This document shows, piece after piece, positions 1 through 6,479 of a DNA stretch of 11,350 bases. Position 1 is the first letter of the stretch. Every line of letters begins with the position of its first letter. The translations under genes were made by a program, and so were the position numbers. Where the stretch lies: assembly GCA_007124535.1 (NCBI GenBank), contig SLEY01000486.1:1-11350 (forward strand), written 5' to 3'. Source of the DNA: Planctomycetaceae bacterium. Lineage in GTDB: Bacteria; Planctomycetota; Planctomycetia; Pirellulales; Pirellulaceae. A model generated the notes under the pieces. That model saw nothing but the letters and a program-made list of their open reading frames with translations, was not told where the DNA came from and made no database searches.

Positions 1-7
1 GTAAATA

Positions 8-116
8 CCCTCCCCGGCCGCTACCGCGTCCGACCCTCCCGCAAGCGGGAGGGTGCAGAGTCGCATGATTTCACCTCCCCTCCGGGGAGGTCGGACGCGG
101 TAGCGGCCGGGTGGGG
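8..116. repeat. Cloverleaf-like nested inverted repeat (REP/MITE-like)
   Basis: Outer arms 14-35 and 89-110 are perfect 22-bp reverse complements. Pairing extends outward with one mismatch and one G-T pair to 8-13 and 111-116. Between the arms lie two further hairpins: 33-54 (9-bp stem, 4-nt CAAG loop) and 74-90 (7-bp stem, 3-nt loop). They use part of the same bases (33-35 and 89-90), so a three-way or cloverleaf fold competes with the long stem. There is no T run, so it does not look like a simple intrinsic terminator. The size and nested symmetry fit a REP/BIME or small non-autonomous mobile element, but no transposase is present. The family cannot be named from one copy. Confidence 0.75.
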
Positions 117-280
117 CGCGCCGTGTTCCCTGCGTTTTCTTCTCCTGGCCTGTGATTGGGAGCATTCTCGCTCATAAGCAACTCTCTGGCTCGCTCAAGT
201 TTTCGGGATGGGGCTCGCATGGGTTGGGCCGCAGGGTTTGTTTCAGGTTGGATACCATTGAAAAAAAGTGCCCCGCAACC

Positions 281-309
281 TTGACCGGCTCTTGGGTCGG
301 TCGAACAAT
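281..309 (+). promoter_or_regulatory. Possible sigma70-type promoter for the ATPase operon
   Basis: TTGACC at 281-286 (5 of 6 to the -35 consensus) is followed after exactly 17 nt by AACAAT at 304-309 (4 of 6 to the -10 consensus). Transcription would begin near 316, leaving a leader of about 60 nt before the ATG at 375. This is a consensus match only. Planctomycete promoters are often divergent, so certainty is low. Confidence 0.3.
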
Positions 310-361
310 GCGCTTGCGTGTCGGGGCCAACCGGCTCCGTTCATTCAGCAACTTTTGCTGC

Positions 362-367
362 GAGGAG
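362..367 (+). promoter_or_regulatory. Ribosome binding site deciding the ATG at 375
   Basis: GAGGAG lies 7 nt before the ATG at 375. The upstream GTG at 318 in the same frame has no comparable site, so 375 is preferred as the start. Confidence 0.7.
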
Positions 368-374
368 AACGGTT

Positions 375-623
375 ATGGATTGGGATGATATCGTGGATCC
401 GAAAGTGGCTGTCGCCGTGGCGGTGACTGCCGCCGTGACGTCCAAGCCGGTTCGCAATGCGCTGCGGAAGGGGGCCGTTTACGGAATGGCTGGCCTCCTG
501 GTGGCCAAGGATCGACTTTCGGCGGCAGCCGGTGCATTTGCCGAGGGTGCGCAGCAGGCCGCCGCGGCCACCAAGAGCGCGGCGGAAGACCTGACGGAGA
601 GTGCCAGGCAGTCGGCGGAATAG
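375..623 (+). CDS. Small Ala-rich membrane/helical protein, PacL/DUF5132-like (82 aa)
   Basis: The function is not established. Visible are an acidic N-terminus (MDWDD), a hydrophobic Ala/Val stretch at about residues 10-22, a basic turn (KPVRNALRKG, 24-33), a second weakly hydrophobic stretch at 33-44, and a long Ala/Glu/Gln-rich amphipathic helix at about 48-82. This order (membrane segment, KP...K-G turn, Ala/Glu helix) resembles small proteins encoded beside metal P-type ATPases, such as mycobacterial DUF1490/PacL and DUF5132 proteins. Family membership is an inference from architecture. The C-terminal Asp/His metal-binding tail known from PacL1 is absent. The start is chosen on the GAGGAG at 362-367. 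It is the first gene of a same-strand cluster with a 120-aa helical protein and a giant P-type ATPase, so a partner, stabiliser or scaffold role for that pump is likely but unproven. Confidence 0.75.
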   Translation: MDWDDIVDPKVAVAVAVTAAVTSKPVRNALRKGAVYGMAGLLVAKDRLSAAAGAFAEGAQQAAAATKSAAEDLTESARQSAE

Positions 624-679
624 CCGGAACCGGCCCCTCACGAAGCGCAGATGGTTCCCCAAAGAGAGAGGAGACTGCG

Positions 680-1042
680 ATGGCAGATTCCACATCGCTG
701 GAGAAGGAACGCCAGGACCAAGCCGTTTCCTCCGGCCCGTTGCAGGTAGGATCGGCACTCGCGCACGAACCTGGTCACGAGCAGGAATCGGCGCAGGGCA
801 AGGAAGAGAAGCCCGGGCAAGAATCTGGGCAAGGCACGGGTGCGGTAGCGGACGATTTCGAAGCCGCCATGAAGCGAGCGGAAGTCGTGGTGGAACGTGC
901 GGCGGAACGTGTCGGCTTCTACGCGGTCAAGGCGTGGCGACAGGCACGGCGGCTGGCAGCCCGCGCGCGGGAGGAGGCCGAGGACATGTGGGTGGACGCC
1001 CAGTCCCTGCGTGACGGAAAGACCTCGGACGGTGATGATTGA
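680..1042 (+). CDS. Acidic/coiled-coil small protein of the ATPase operon (120 aa)
   Basis: No family is firmly recognised. The first ~57 residues are hydrophilic, rich in Gln, Glu and Gly and probably disordered, with a short His pair (H29, H33) next to acids. Residues ~58-112 form one long charged helix with heptad-like spacing (AAMKRAEVVVERAAERVGF, then alternating Arg/Glu/Ala up to EDMWVDAQSLRDG), probably a coiled coil or a membrane-surface amphipathic helix. There is no signal peptide or clear membrane span. AGAGGAG at 667-673 lies 6 nt before the ATG, a strong ribosome binding site. The gene follows the 82-aa gene by 56 nt, and its stop lies inside the ATPase start region (8-nt overlap), indicating translational coupling. 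The C-terminal helix resembles the helical half of its upstream neighbour in composition, so both may act on the pump. The His-containing segment could bind metal weakly; this is speculation. Confidence 0.75.
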   Translation: MADSTSLEKERQDQAVSSGPLQVGSALAHEPGHEQESAQGKEEKPGQESGQGTGAVADDFEAAMKRAEVVVERAAERVGFYAVKAWRQARRLAARAREEAEDMWVDAQSLRDGKTSDGDD

Positions 1043-4000
1043 GGTCGCGGGTGACCCTTCGGTAGTCCACGCCTCGCCCGGTCGCATTCGCCTCCATCGG
1101 CCGAACTGGTCGGGAAAGGCTCCGCAGGTGATCGGCAATCGCTTGCGGGAGTTGCCTGGCGTGCGGCGGGCGAAGGCGAATCCTTGGACGGGCAACGTGC
1201 TGATCGTCTTCGACGAGGATTCGGTCGAAGGCGACTTGCTTCTGGAGACGCTGTCGCAAGCCGAGCAGGAGGCGGAAGGGTCGCCGGCGGAACCCGCTTC
1301 GCCTCCCGTCATCTTCGACGGTTTTCTGGGACAGGTTCGGCGGGGATGGATCGCGATCGGGGGTCTGGAGCGGGCCACCCGCCTGGCCAAGACCATCGTC
1401 TCGCGGCTGGACGCACACGCGGGCGTTCGTGTGCGGGCGGATCCCTTGACGGGCCACGTCGAGGTGGAATGCGAGCGCGAGGAGATCCCCCTGTCGGACT
1501 TGGCGGCTGAAATCGCCCATGAGGTCCCACCGCCCTTGCCCGGCGAAGCGCCGCCCGCCCATCCGCTGGACCCGGCGCCCCTTGTCCAAGCCGTGGCCAG
1601 GACCGGCGGGGCCTTGACCGGATTGGGATGGATCGCCGCAAGGCGTCTGTTGGGATACACGGCCCCGCCGCGCGGTTTCAAAGTGGCGGCGACGACGGCA
1701 TCGGTTGTCGGTCTGCTGCGCAGCTTTCCCGCCGTCCGCGAGGGCATGCGCCGCGTGCTGGGCCGGAACACGGCCGATGCCGTCTCCAGTCTGGTCGGCG
1801 TCGTGAGCCTGACCACGGCCGGCAGCCCGCTCGGTCTGGCCGTCCTCGGTGCGGAAGGCTATGTGCTGCTGCGGCAGGTGCTTGCCCAACGCGGGGCATG
1901 GCATCGGTACGAGGATTACAACGAGCCGAGTTTGGAGGGGCGTCCCGGCGAGGTCCACCGATTGGAGGCGGATGACCGGGCGCCGTTCGCCGCTCGCGTG
2001 CTGGAGGGGACCGGCACGGCACTCGGCCAGGACGGCCTGCCGGCTCCGGTGCGGCCTTCGGAGCGCGTGCCCGCCGGCGCCCATCTGGCGGGAGGTCCCT
2101 TCCTGCTTGAGTTCGAGGAGCAATCCGACTTTTCGCCGCTGCCGCGCCCCGCACGGCCCGCGTCCCCGATCCGCGACTGGTACCTGCAACTGCTCGGCCC
2201 CGCCTCCTTTCTCTATGCCGGTCTGATCGGCGTCACCAGCGGCTCGTGGCTCCGCACCCTGAATGCCCTCCTGACGGTCAACCCCCGCACCGCGCTGGGC
2301 GGCACCGAAGCGGCCAACCTGGACGCGGCAACGCGGGTCACGCGGGCGGGCGTGATCGTTGTCGGTACGCGTCCGGAGCGGACGATCCAATGTCCCGATC
2401 TGCTGCTGATCGACGGAGCCCGGGTGCTGTGCGACGGTCTGGAGTTGCACGCCGTCACGCCGCGCGACCCGTCGGAGGACGACTCCAAGCTGCTGTCGCT
2501 GGCCGGGGCCGTCGCGGCGGCGGCCGGTTCGCCTTGGGGGAGGGTTTTTCCCCAGGTGGAAATGCCGGAAGTGTCGGAGGGAAGTTTCGACGGCCGGCGC
2601 GCCACCGCCCGGATCGACGGATGGCACTACCAGCTGGGCCCTCCGGAAAACGGCCAGCCGTATCGCGAAGCGGCCGGCGGGAGCCGTCGCGGCCCGTATG
2701 TGCTTCCGTTGCATCGCGAGGACTGCCCGCAACCGCTGGCGCTCCTGACGTTGCGTCCCCGGCTGGCCGCCGGGGTGGCCGAATTGGTGGAAACCTGCGC
2801 TCGCTTTGGCGTGCAGATGGGCCTGGTGCCCCGGGGCGATACGGAGGCCTTACAAGCCGTATCGGAACGCGCGGAGATCCCGCTGACCGTGTCCGGCGAC
2901 GCGGTTGCCCTGATCCAACGGGCCCAGCAGCGAGGGGCGTACGTGGCTGTCGTTTCTGACAGCCTGGAGGCCGGCCCGGCATTCGCCGACGGCGACTTGG
3001 CCATCGGGCTTGCCGCCGGCCGGATCCGTTTTCCCGCCCGGGTCGATCTCCTGGCGGCCGACCTGCCGGCCATCGCGGCCATCCTGGAGACGGGAACGCG
3101 GCACGACGCGGCCGTTCGCGATGCGATCTTCCTCTCCGCCGCCTCCAACGTCGTCGGGGCCCTCTGGGAAATCACGGCCAAACCGGGCCTCGAGCAGGCT
3201 TCGCTTCCCGTCTACTTGGGACTCCTGGGCGCCGTGGCCGACGTCACCGTCCGATTGGCAGGAGGTGGTCGCCCCGGCATATCCCTGGCCAACCTGATCG
3301 ATCCCCAGCCGGAACGCTGGGGGAGGCAAAGCGTCGACGACGTGCTGCGCGCCCTGGAAACAACCGAGCAGGGCTTGGCGGACGACGTCGCGTCGCAGCG
3401 GCGGCAGGGCGAACCCCGCCAGACGGAGCGATGGGAGTGGGCCTACTCGTTCCTCGACCAATTCCGCTATCCGACCACCGGCATTCTTGCGGCAGCGGCC
3501 GGCTTCTCACTGATCGTGGGCAAGACCGTCGACTTTGGAATCATCACAACGACCGTCGGGTTGAACGTCGCCGTCGGCATTTGGCAGGAACACCAGGCCA
3601 ATCGGGCCGCCGAGGCGCTCCGGCAGATGGCGACCGCGCGGGCTCGTCTGTTCCGCAACGGGCGGCAGGTCATCGTTCCGGCCACCGAAGTGGCGCCGGG
3701 CGACGTCCTGCTGCTGGAGGCCGGCGACCGGGTGCCAGCCGACGCTCGGGTGCTCTCTGTCGACGGCTTGGAAGTCAATGAGGCGGCTCTGACGGGCGAA
3801 TCGGCCCCCGTGTTCAAGTCAGCCGACCAAGGCCCCCCGGAATCCCGGATCGTACTCGAGGGCAGCGACGTCATCGTGGGGACGGGCCGGGCCGTCGTGG
3901 TGGCGGTTGGCCCGCAGACTCGCATGGGAACCCTGGCCGCGGCGTTGGAAGTCGAGGACACGGAACCGAGCCCGTTGAGGGCGCGTCTGGGGGAACTCCT

Positions 4001-5816
4001 CTGGCATTCGCTGCCTTGGACGGCAGCCGCCAGTGGCATCGTCGTCGTCTCGCGGTGGATTCGCGGCGGTCCGCTCCTGTCGCAGTTGGGCGTCGGCGCG
4101 AGCATGGCACTGGCTTCCGTGCCGGAGGGCCTGCCGCTGCTGGCGGGGATGGGCCAAGGGGGCGTCGCGCGCCGCTTGTCGCAACGTCACGCGCTGGTCC
4201 GCCGCCCGGGGGCCGTCGAGGCCCTGGGGCGGGTCGACGTGGCGTGCGCCGACAAGACCGGCACGATGACCGAGGGGCGTCTGAGCCTGCACTGGATTTC
4301 CGACGGCGAGCAGCAAACCGGGGTTGCGGAGGGATTGCCCGAGTCGCTCCGGCGGATCCTCCTGACCGCGGCCCTGGCCAGCCCGCACCCCGATGCGGCC
4401 GGCGCCGCCGCCGATTCGACGGACGTGGCCGTGGTCGAGGGCGCTTTCCAAGTGGGCTTGGGCGAAGCACTCCGCGGACAACATCAGGAAGAGGACCCTT
4501 TCCATCCGGATCAGGCCTTCCATGCCACGAATGCCCAGGGGCGCTTCTGCGTGAAGGGAGCCGTCGAAACCCTGCTGCCCCGCTGCACGCGCTGGCGGCG
4601 CGGCGATCGGAAGGAACCGCTTGATGAGGCCGGGCGGCAAAGCCTGGCCGATCATTCCCGCCAACTGGCCGATCAGGGGCTGCGCGTCCTGATGGTGGCC
4701 GAGCGGGCTCCCGATCGCCCGATCGAGGAACTCGACGACCTGGTGGCCCTCGGATTCCTGGGAATCCGCGACCCGCTGCGCCCCACCGTGCCTGCCGCAG
4801 TCCACCGCTGCCAGGAAGCCGGGGTGCGCGTCCTCATGATCACCGGCGACCATCCCGGCACGGCCCGGAGCATTGCCGAAGAGGCCGGGCTTCCCGTCCA
4901 GGACGGAAGCATCCTCACCCGCAGCGACCTCGCCGACCTGGACCAAGAGCAGCTTCAAGCACGGATGCGGCACGTCACGGTCATTGCCCGGGCAACCCCC
5001 CTGGACAAACTTCGCATCATCGAGTGCCTCCAGAGCCTCGGCCACGCGGTCGCGATGACCGGCGACGGGGTCAACGACGCCCCCGCCCTGCGGCTGGCCG
5101 ACGTCGGGGTTGCGATGGGGCGCACCGGGACCGAGGTGGCGAGCCAGGCGGCCGACATGATTCTCACCGACGATGATTTCGCCACGCTGGTCGAGGCGCT
5201 GGTCGAGGGGCGCGGCTTCTGGCAGAACATGCGCAGCGCCCTGGGACTCCTGCTGGGCGGCAACCTGGGGGAACTGGGCCTGATGGCCGGCGCGGCCGCC
5301 TTGGGCACCCCTTCACCCCTGACCGCCGTACAAATCCTGGTCGTCAACCTCTTTACCGACGCCGTGCCCGCCCTGGCCGTCGTCCTCCAGCATCCAGAGC
5401 ACCGGCACCTGGCCGGGCTGGCCCGCGAAGGGCTTGCCGCCATGGACACGGGCTTGCGGAAAGACATTCTGCGACGCGCCCTGGCGACGTCCCTCCCCGC
5501 CCTGGCCGGCTATGAGCTGGCGAGGCGGTCCGGCGGCGACGACCAGGCCAAGACGGTGGCCTTCGCCACGATCGTCGCCAACCAACTCGCCCAGACACTC
5601 GACGCCGGCCGGCTCGGTCAGCGGCCCAGCCATCAAGTGGTCGGGGCGGTGCTCGCCTCGAGTGGCCTGCTGGGAGCGACGCTGACCATTTCCCCGCTGC
5701 GACGGCTGCTGGGATTGGTCGTACCCAACTCGCACAGCCTGATGCTCATGGGAGGCAGCGCCCTGGTCGCCGGTTGGTTGGGACGCGAACGCGAAGAGGA
5801 ACCGGAGCCGCGATGA
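1035..5816 (+). CDS. Giant CtpH/CtpI-like P-type ATPase: HMA-like domains, degenerate ATPase, then active P2-type ATPase (1593 aa)
   Basis: A cation-pumping ATPase of the inner membrane, about twice the usual length. Residues ~9-75 and ~93-161 are HMA-like folds; the first has HASPGRIRLHR (12-22) and neither has CxxC. Residues ~185-790 look like a dead P-type ATPase: actuator remnant ~308-356 with GQDG (331-334) where TGES is expected, NPR (416-418) in place of CPC, DGAR (460-463) in place of DKTG, and SDS (641-643) in place of the GDGxND hinge. Residues ~800-1593 are an intact P2-type ATPase: membrane spans ~814-851, TGES 920-923, PEGL 1030-1033, phosphorylation D1073 in DKTGTMT, KGAVE at K1174, TGD 1270-1272, GDGVND 1343-1348, and C-terminal spans with NLGE (1410-1413) and NLFTD (1438-1442). 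E1031, N1410, E1413, N1438, T1441 and D1442 match SERCA Ca2+ ligands, so Ca2+ or Mn2+ is a better guess than Cu+. The ATG at 1035 (alternatively GTG 1032) overlaps the previous gene; the open frame from 897 would lie inside that gene. Length and order resemble mycobacterial CtpI and CtpH. Confidence 0.9.
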   Translation: MIEVAGDPSVVHASPGRIRLHRPNWSGKAPQVIGNRLRELPGVRRAKANPWTGNVLIVFDEDSVEGDLLLETLSQAEQEAEGSPAEPASPPVIFDGFLGQVRRGWIAIGGLERATRLAKTIVSRLDAHAGVRVRADPLTGHVEVECEREEIPLSDLAAEIAHEVPPPLPGEAPPAHPLDPAPLVQAVARTGGALTGLGWIAARRLLGYTAPPRGFKVAATTASVVGLLRSFPAVREGMRRVLGRNTADAVSSLVGVVSLTTAGSPLGLAVLGAEGYVLLRQVLAQRGAWHRYEDYNEPSLEGRPGEVHRLEADDRAPFAARVLEGTGTALGQDGLPAPVRPSERVPAGAHLAGGPFLLEFEEQSDFSPLPRPARPASPIRDWYLQLLGPASFLYAGLIGVTSGSWLRTLNALLTVNPRTALGGTEAANLDAATRVTRAGVIVVGTRPERTIQCPDLLLIDGARVLCDGLELHAVTPRDPSEDDSKLLSLAGAVAAAAGSPWGRVFPQVEMPEVSEGSFDGRRATARIDGWHYQLGPPENGQPYREAAGGSRRGPYVLPLHREDCPQPLALLTLRPRLAAGVAELVETCARFGVQMGLVPRGDTEALQAVSERAEIPLTVSGDAVALIQRAQQRGAYVAVVSDSLEAGPAFADGDLAIGLAAGRIRFPARVDLLAADLPAIAAILETGTRHDAAVRDAIFLSAASNVVGALWEITAKPGLEQASLPVYLGLLGAVADVTVRLAGGGRPGISLANLIDPQPERWGRQSVDDVLRALETTEQGLADDVASQRRQGEPRQTERWEWAYSFLDQFRYPTTGILAAAAGFSLIVGKTVDFGIITTTVGLNVAVGIWQEHQANRAAEALRQMATARARLFRNGRQVIVPATEVAPGDVLLLEAGDRVPADARVLSVDGLEVNEAALTGESAPVFKSADQGPPESRIVLEGSDVIVGTGRAVVVAVGPQTRMGTLAAALEVEDTEPSPLRARLGELLWHSLPWTAAASGIVVVSRWIRGGPLLSQLGVGASMALASVPEGLPLLAGMGQGGVARRLSQRHALVRRPGAVEALGRVDVACADKTGTMTEGRLSLHWISDGEQQTGVAEGLPESLRRILLTAALASPHPDAAGAAADSTDVAVVEGAFQVGLGEALRGQHQEEDPFHPDQAFHATNAQGRFCVKGAVETLLPRCTRWRRGDRKEPLDEAGRQSLADHSRQLADQGLRVLMVAERAPDRPIEELDDLVALGFLGIRDPLRPTVPAAVHRCQEAGVRVLMITGDHPGTARSIAEEAGLPVQDGSILTRSDLADLDQEQLQARMRHVTVIARATPLDKLRIIECLQSLGHAVAMTGDGVNDAPALRLADVGVAMGRTGTEVASQAADMILTDDDFATLVEALVEGRGFWQNMRSALGLLLGGNLGELGLMAGAAALGTPSPLTAVQILVVNLFTDAVPALAVVLQHPEHRHLAGLAREGLAAMDTGLRKDILRRALATSLPALAGYELARRSGGDDQAKTVAFATIVANQLAQTLDAGRLGQRPSHQVVGAVLASSGLLGATLTISPLRRLLGLVVPNSHSLMLMGGSALVAGWLGREREEEPEPR

Positions 5817-5834
5817 CTTCCGGAACCTCGGGGA

Positions 5835-6479
5835 TCAGGGGAACAGATCGGCTGCCTGTTCCAAGAAGTCGCCGACGATCCTGGCAGTGGCGCCCCAGAT
5901 CCGGTGGCCTTGAAACCAGAGGCAAGCCGCTTGGTAGTTCAGCGGTGGCCGGGCGACTTGCAGCATCCCGTAGGAGCGGCCGTCGCGCAGGCAGGCCACG
6001 GGGATCTCCAGCAGTTGGTCCACTTCCGCCGGATTCGGGCGGAAAGCCGGTCGTGTGCGGCTGATCGCCACCAGCGGCTGGACGAGAAAATCGCTCCGGT
6101 AGATGTAGATCGGCGGCAGCGTTCCCAGCCGCTGGGCCTGCTGGACGGGCACACCGATCTCCTCTTCCATCTCACGAAGGGCGCATTGGGAGGGGGACTC
6201 GCCCGGCTCCACCGCCCCGCCCGGGAGGCTGATCTGGCCCGCATGATCCGGCAGATTCGGGGAACGGAGGATGAAGGGAATGGACCAGCCGGCCGGGCGG
6301 GGGTACAGCAGCAGGCACACGGCCGCCCGGCGCGCCGTGGCGGGGGCCGGGCCGCGATCGCGACCGTAATTGAAGTCGCTCCGGAACCGGTAGGCCCCGC
6401 AGCGCCGGCGCCGAGGCGCTGACAAACGCGCGATCAAGGTACGCCCCAACGTTTCAGCAGACCGCGGACCCAAGCTCAC
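5835..6479 (-). CDS. Nudix hydrolase, CoA-pyrophosphatase (NudL/UPF0035) type (214 aa)
   Basis: Predicted to hydrolyse CoA or related nucleoside diphosphate derivatives in the cytoplasm with Mg2+/Mn2+. The Nudix box is complete at residues 88-110: G88, then five residues to E94, and REMEEEIGV at 102-110. Just before it, LRSPNLPDHAGQISLPGG (71-88) matches the CoA-Nudix (UPF0035) signature, and the C-terminal IWGATAR motif is also typical of that group. The GTG start at 6479 is chosen because an AAGGAG (6485-6490) lies 5 nt upstream and the GTG overlaps the stop of the membrane-protein gene in a GTGA arrangement. The frame stays open upstream to 6980, but that stretch is Gly/Pro/Arg-rich noise inside the neighbouring gene. 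The first ~50 residues are a basic extension before the first strand (AAVCLLLYP). Activity on CoA is inferred from the signature; other nucleotide diphosphates are possible. Confidence 0.88.
   Translation of the reverse strand: MSLGPRSAETLGRTLIARLSAPRRRRCGAYRFRSDFNYGRDRGPAPATARRAAVCLLLYPRPAGWSIPFILRSPNLPDHAGQISLPGGAVEPGESPSQCALREMEEEIGVPVQQAQRLGTLPPIYIYRSDFLVQPLVAISRTRPAFRPNPAEVDQLLEIPVACLRDGRSYGMLQVARPPLNYQAACLWFQGHRIWGATARIVGDFLEQAADLFP

Larger units (their letters stand above)
117..374. other. Intergenic leader region upstream of the ATPase operon
   Basis: No convincing gene is present. An open frame from 152 exists, but it has no good ribosome binding site, is Arg/Gly/Ser-rich as a chance frame would be, and runs into the first operon gene. 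The region is less GC-rich than the genes (an A7 run near 261) and holds the possible promoter at 281-309. The octamer ACCGGCTC occurs twice, at 284-291 and 330-337. Confidence 0.5.

Noticed and set aside
152..388. 78-codon plus-strand frame before the operon
   Set aside because: No ribosome binding site, composition of a chance frame, and overlap with the better supported start at 375.
897..1034. Extension of the ATPase start to 897
   Set aside because: The added residues are Arg/Gly-rich and lie inside the 120-aa gene in another frame; the HMA-like domain begins right after the ATG at 1035.
927..2732. Long minus-strand open frames opposite the ATPase (927-2732, 638-1816, 3819-5045)
   Set aside because: They are shadows of a GC-rich gene: Arg/Gly/Pro-rich, no recognisable domains, no ribosome sites, and fully opposite clear ATPase motifs.
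5817..5834. Palindrome TTCCGGAA at 5818-5825 as a terminator between ATPase and Nudix genes
   Set aside because: It is too short to form a loop and has no T run.
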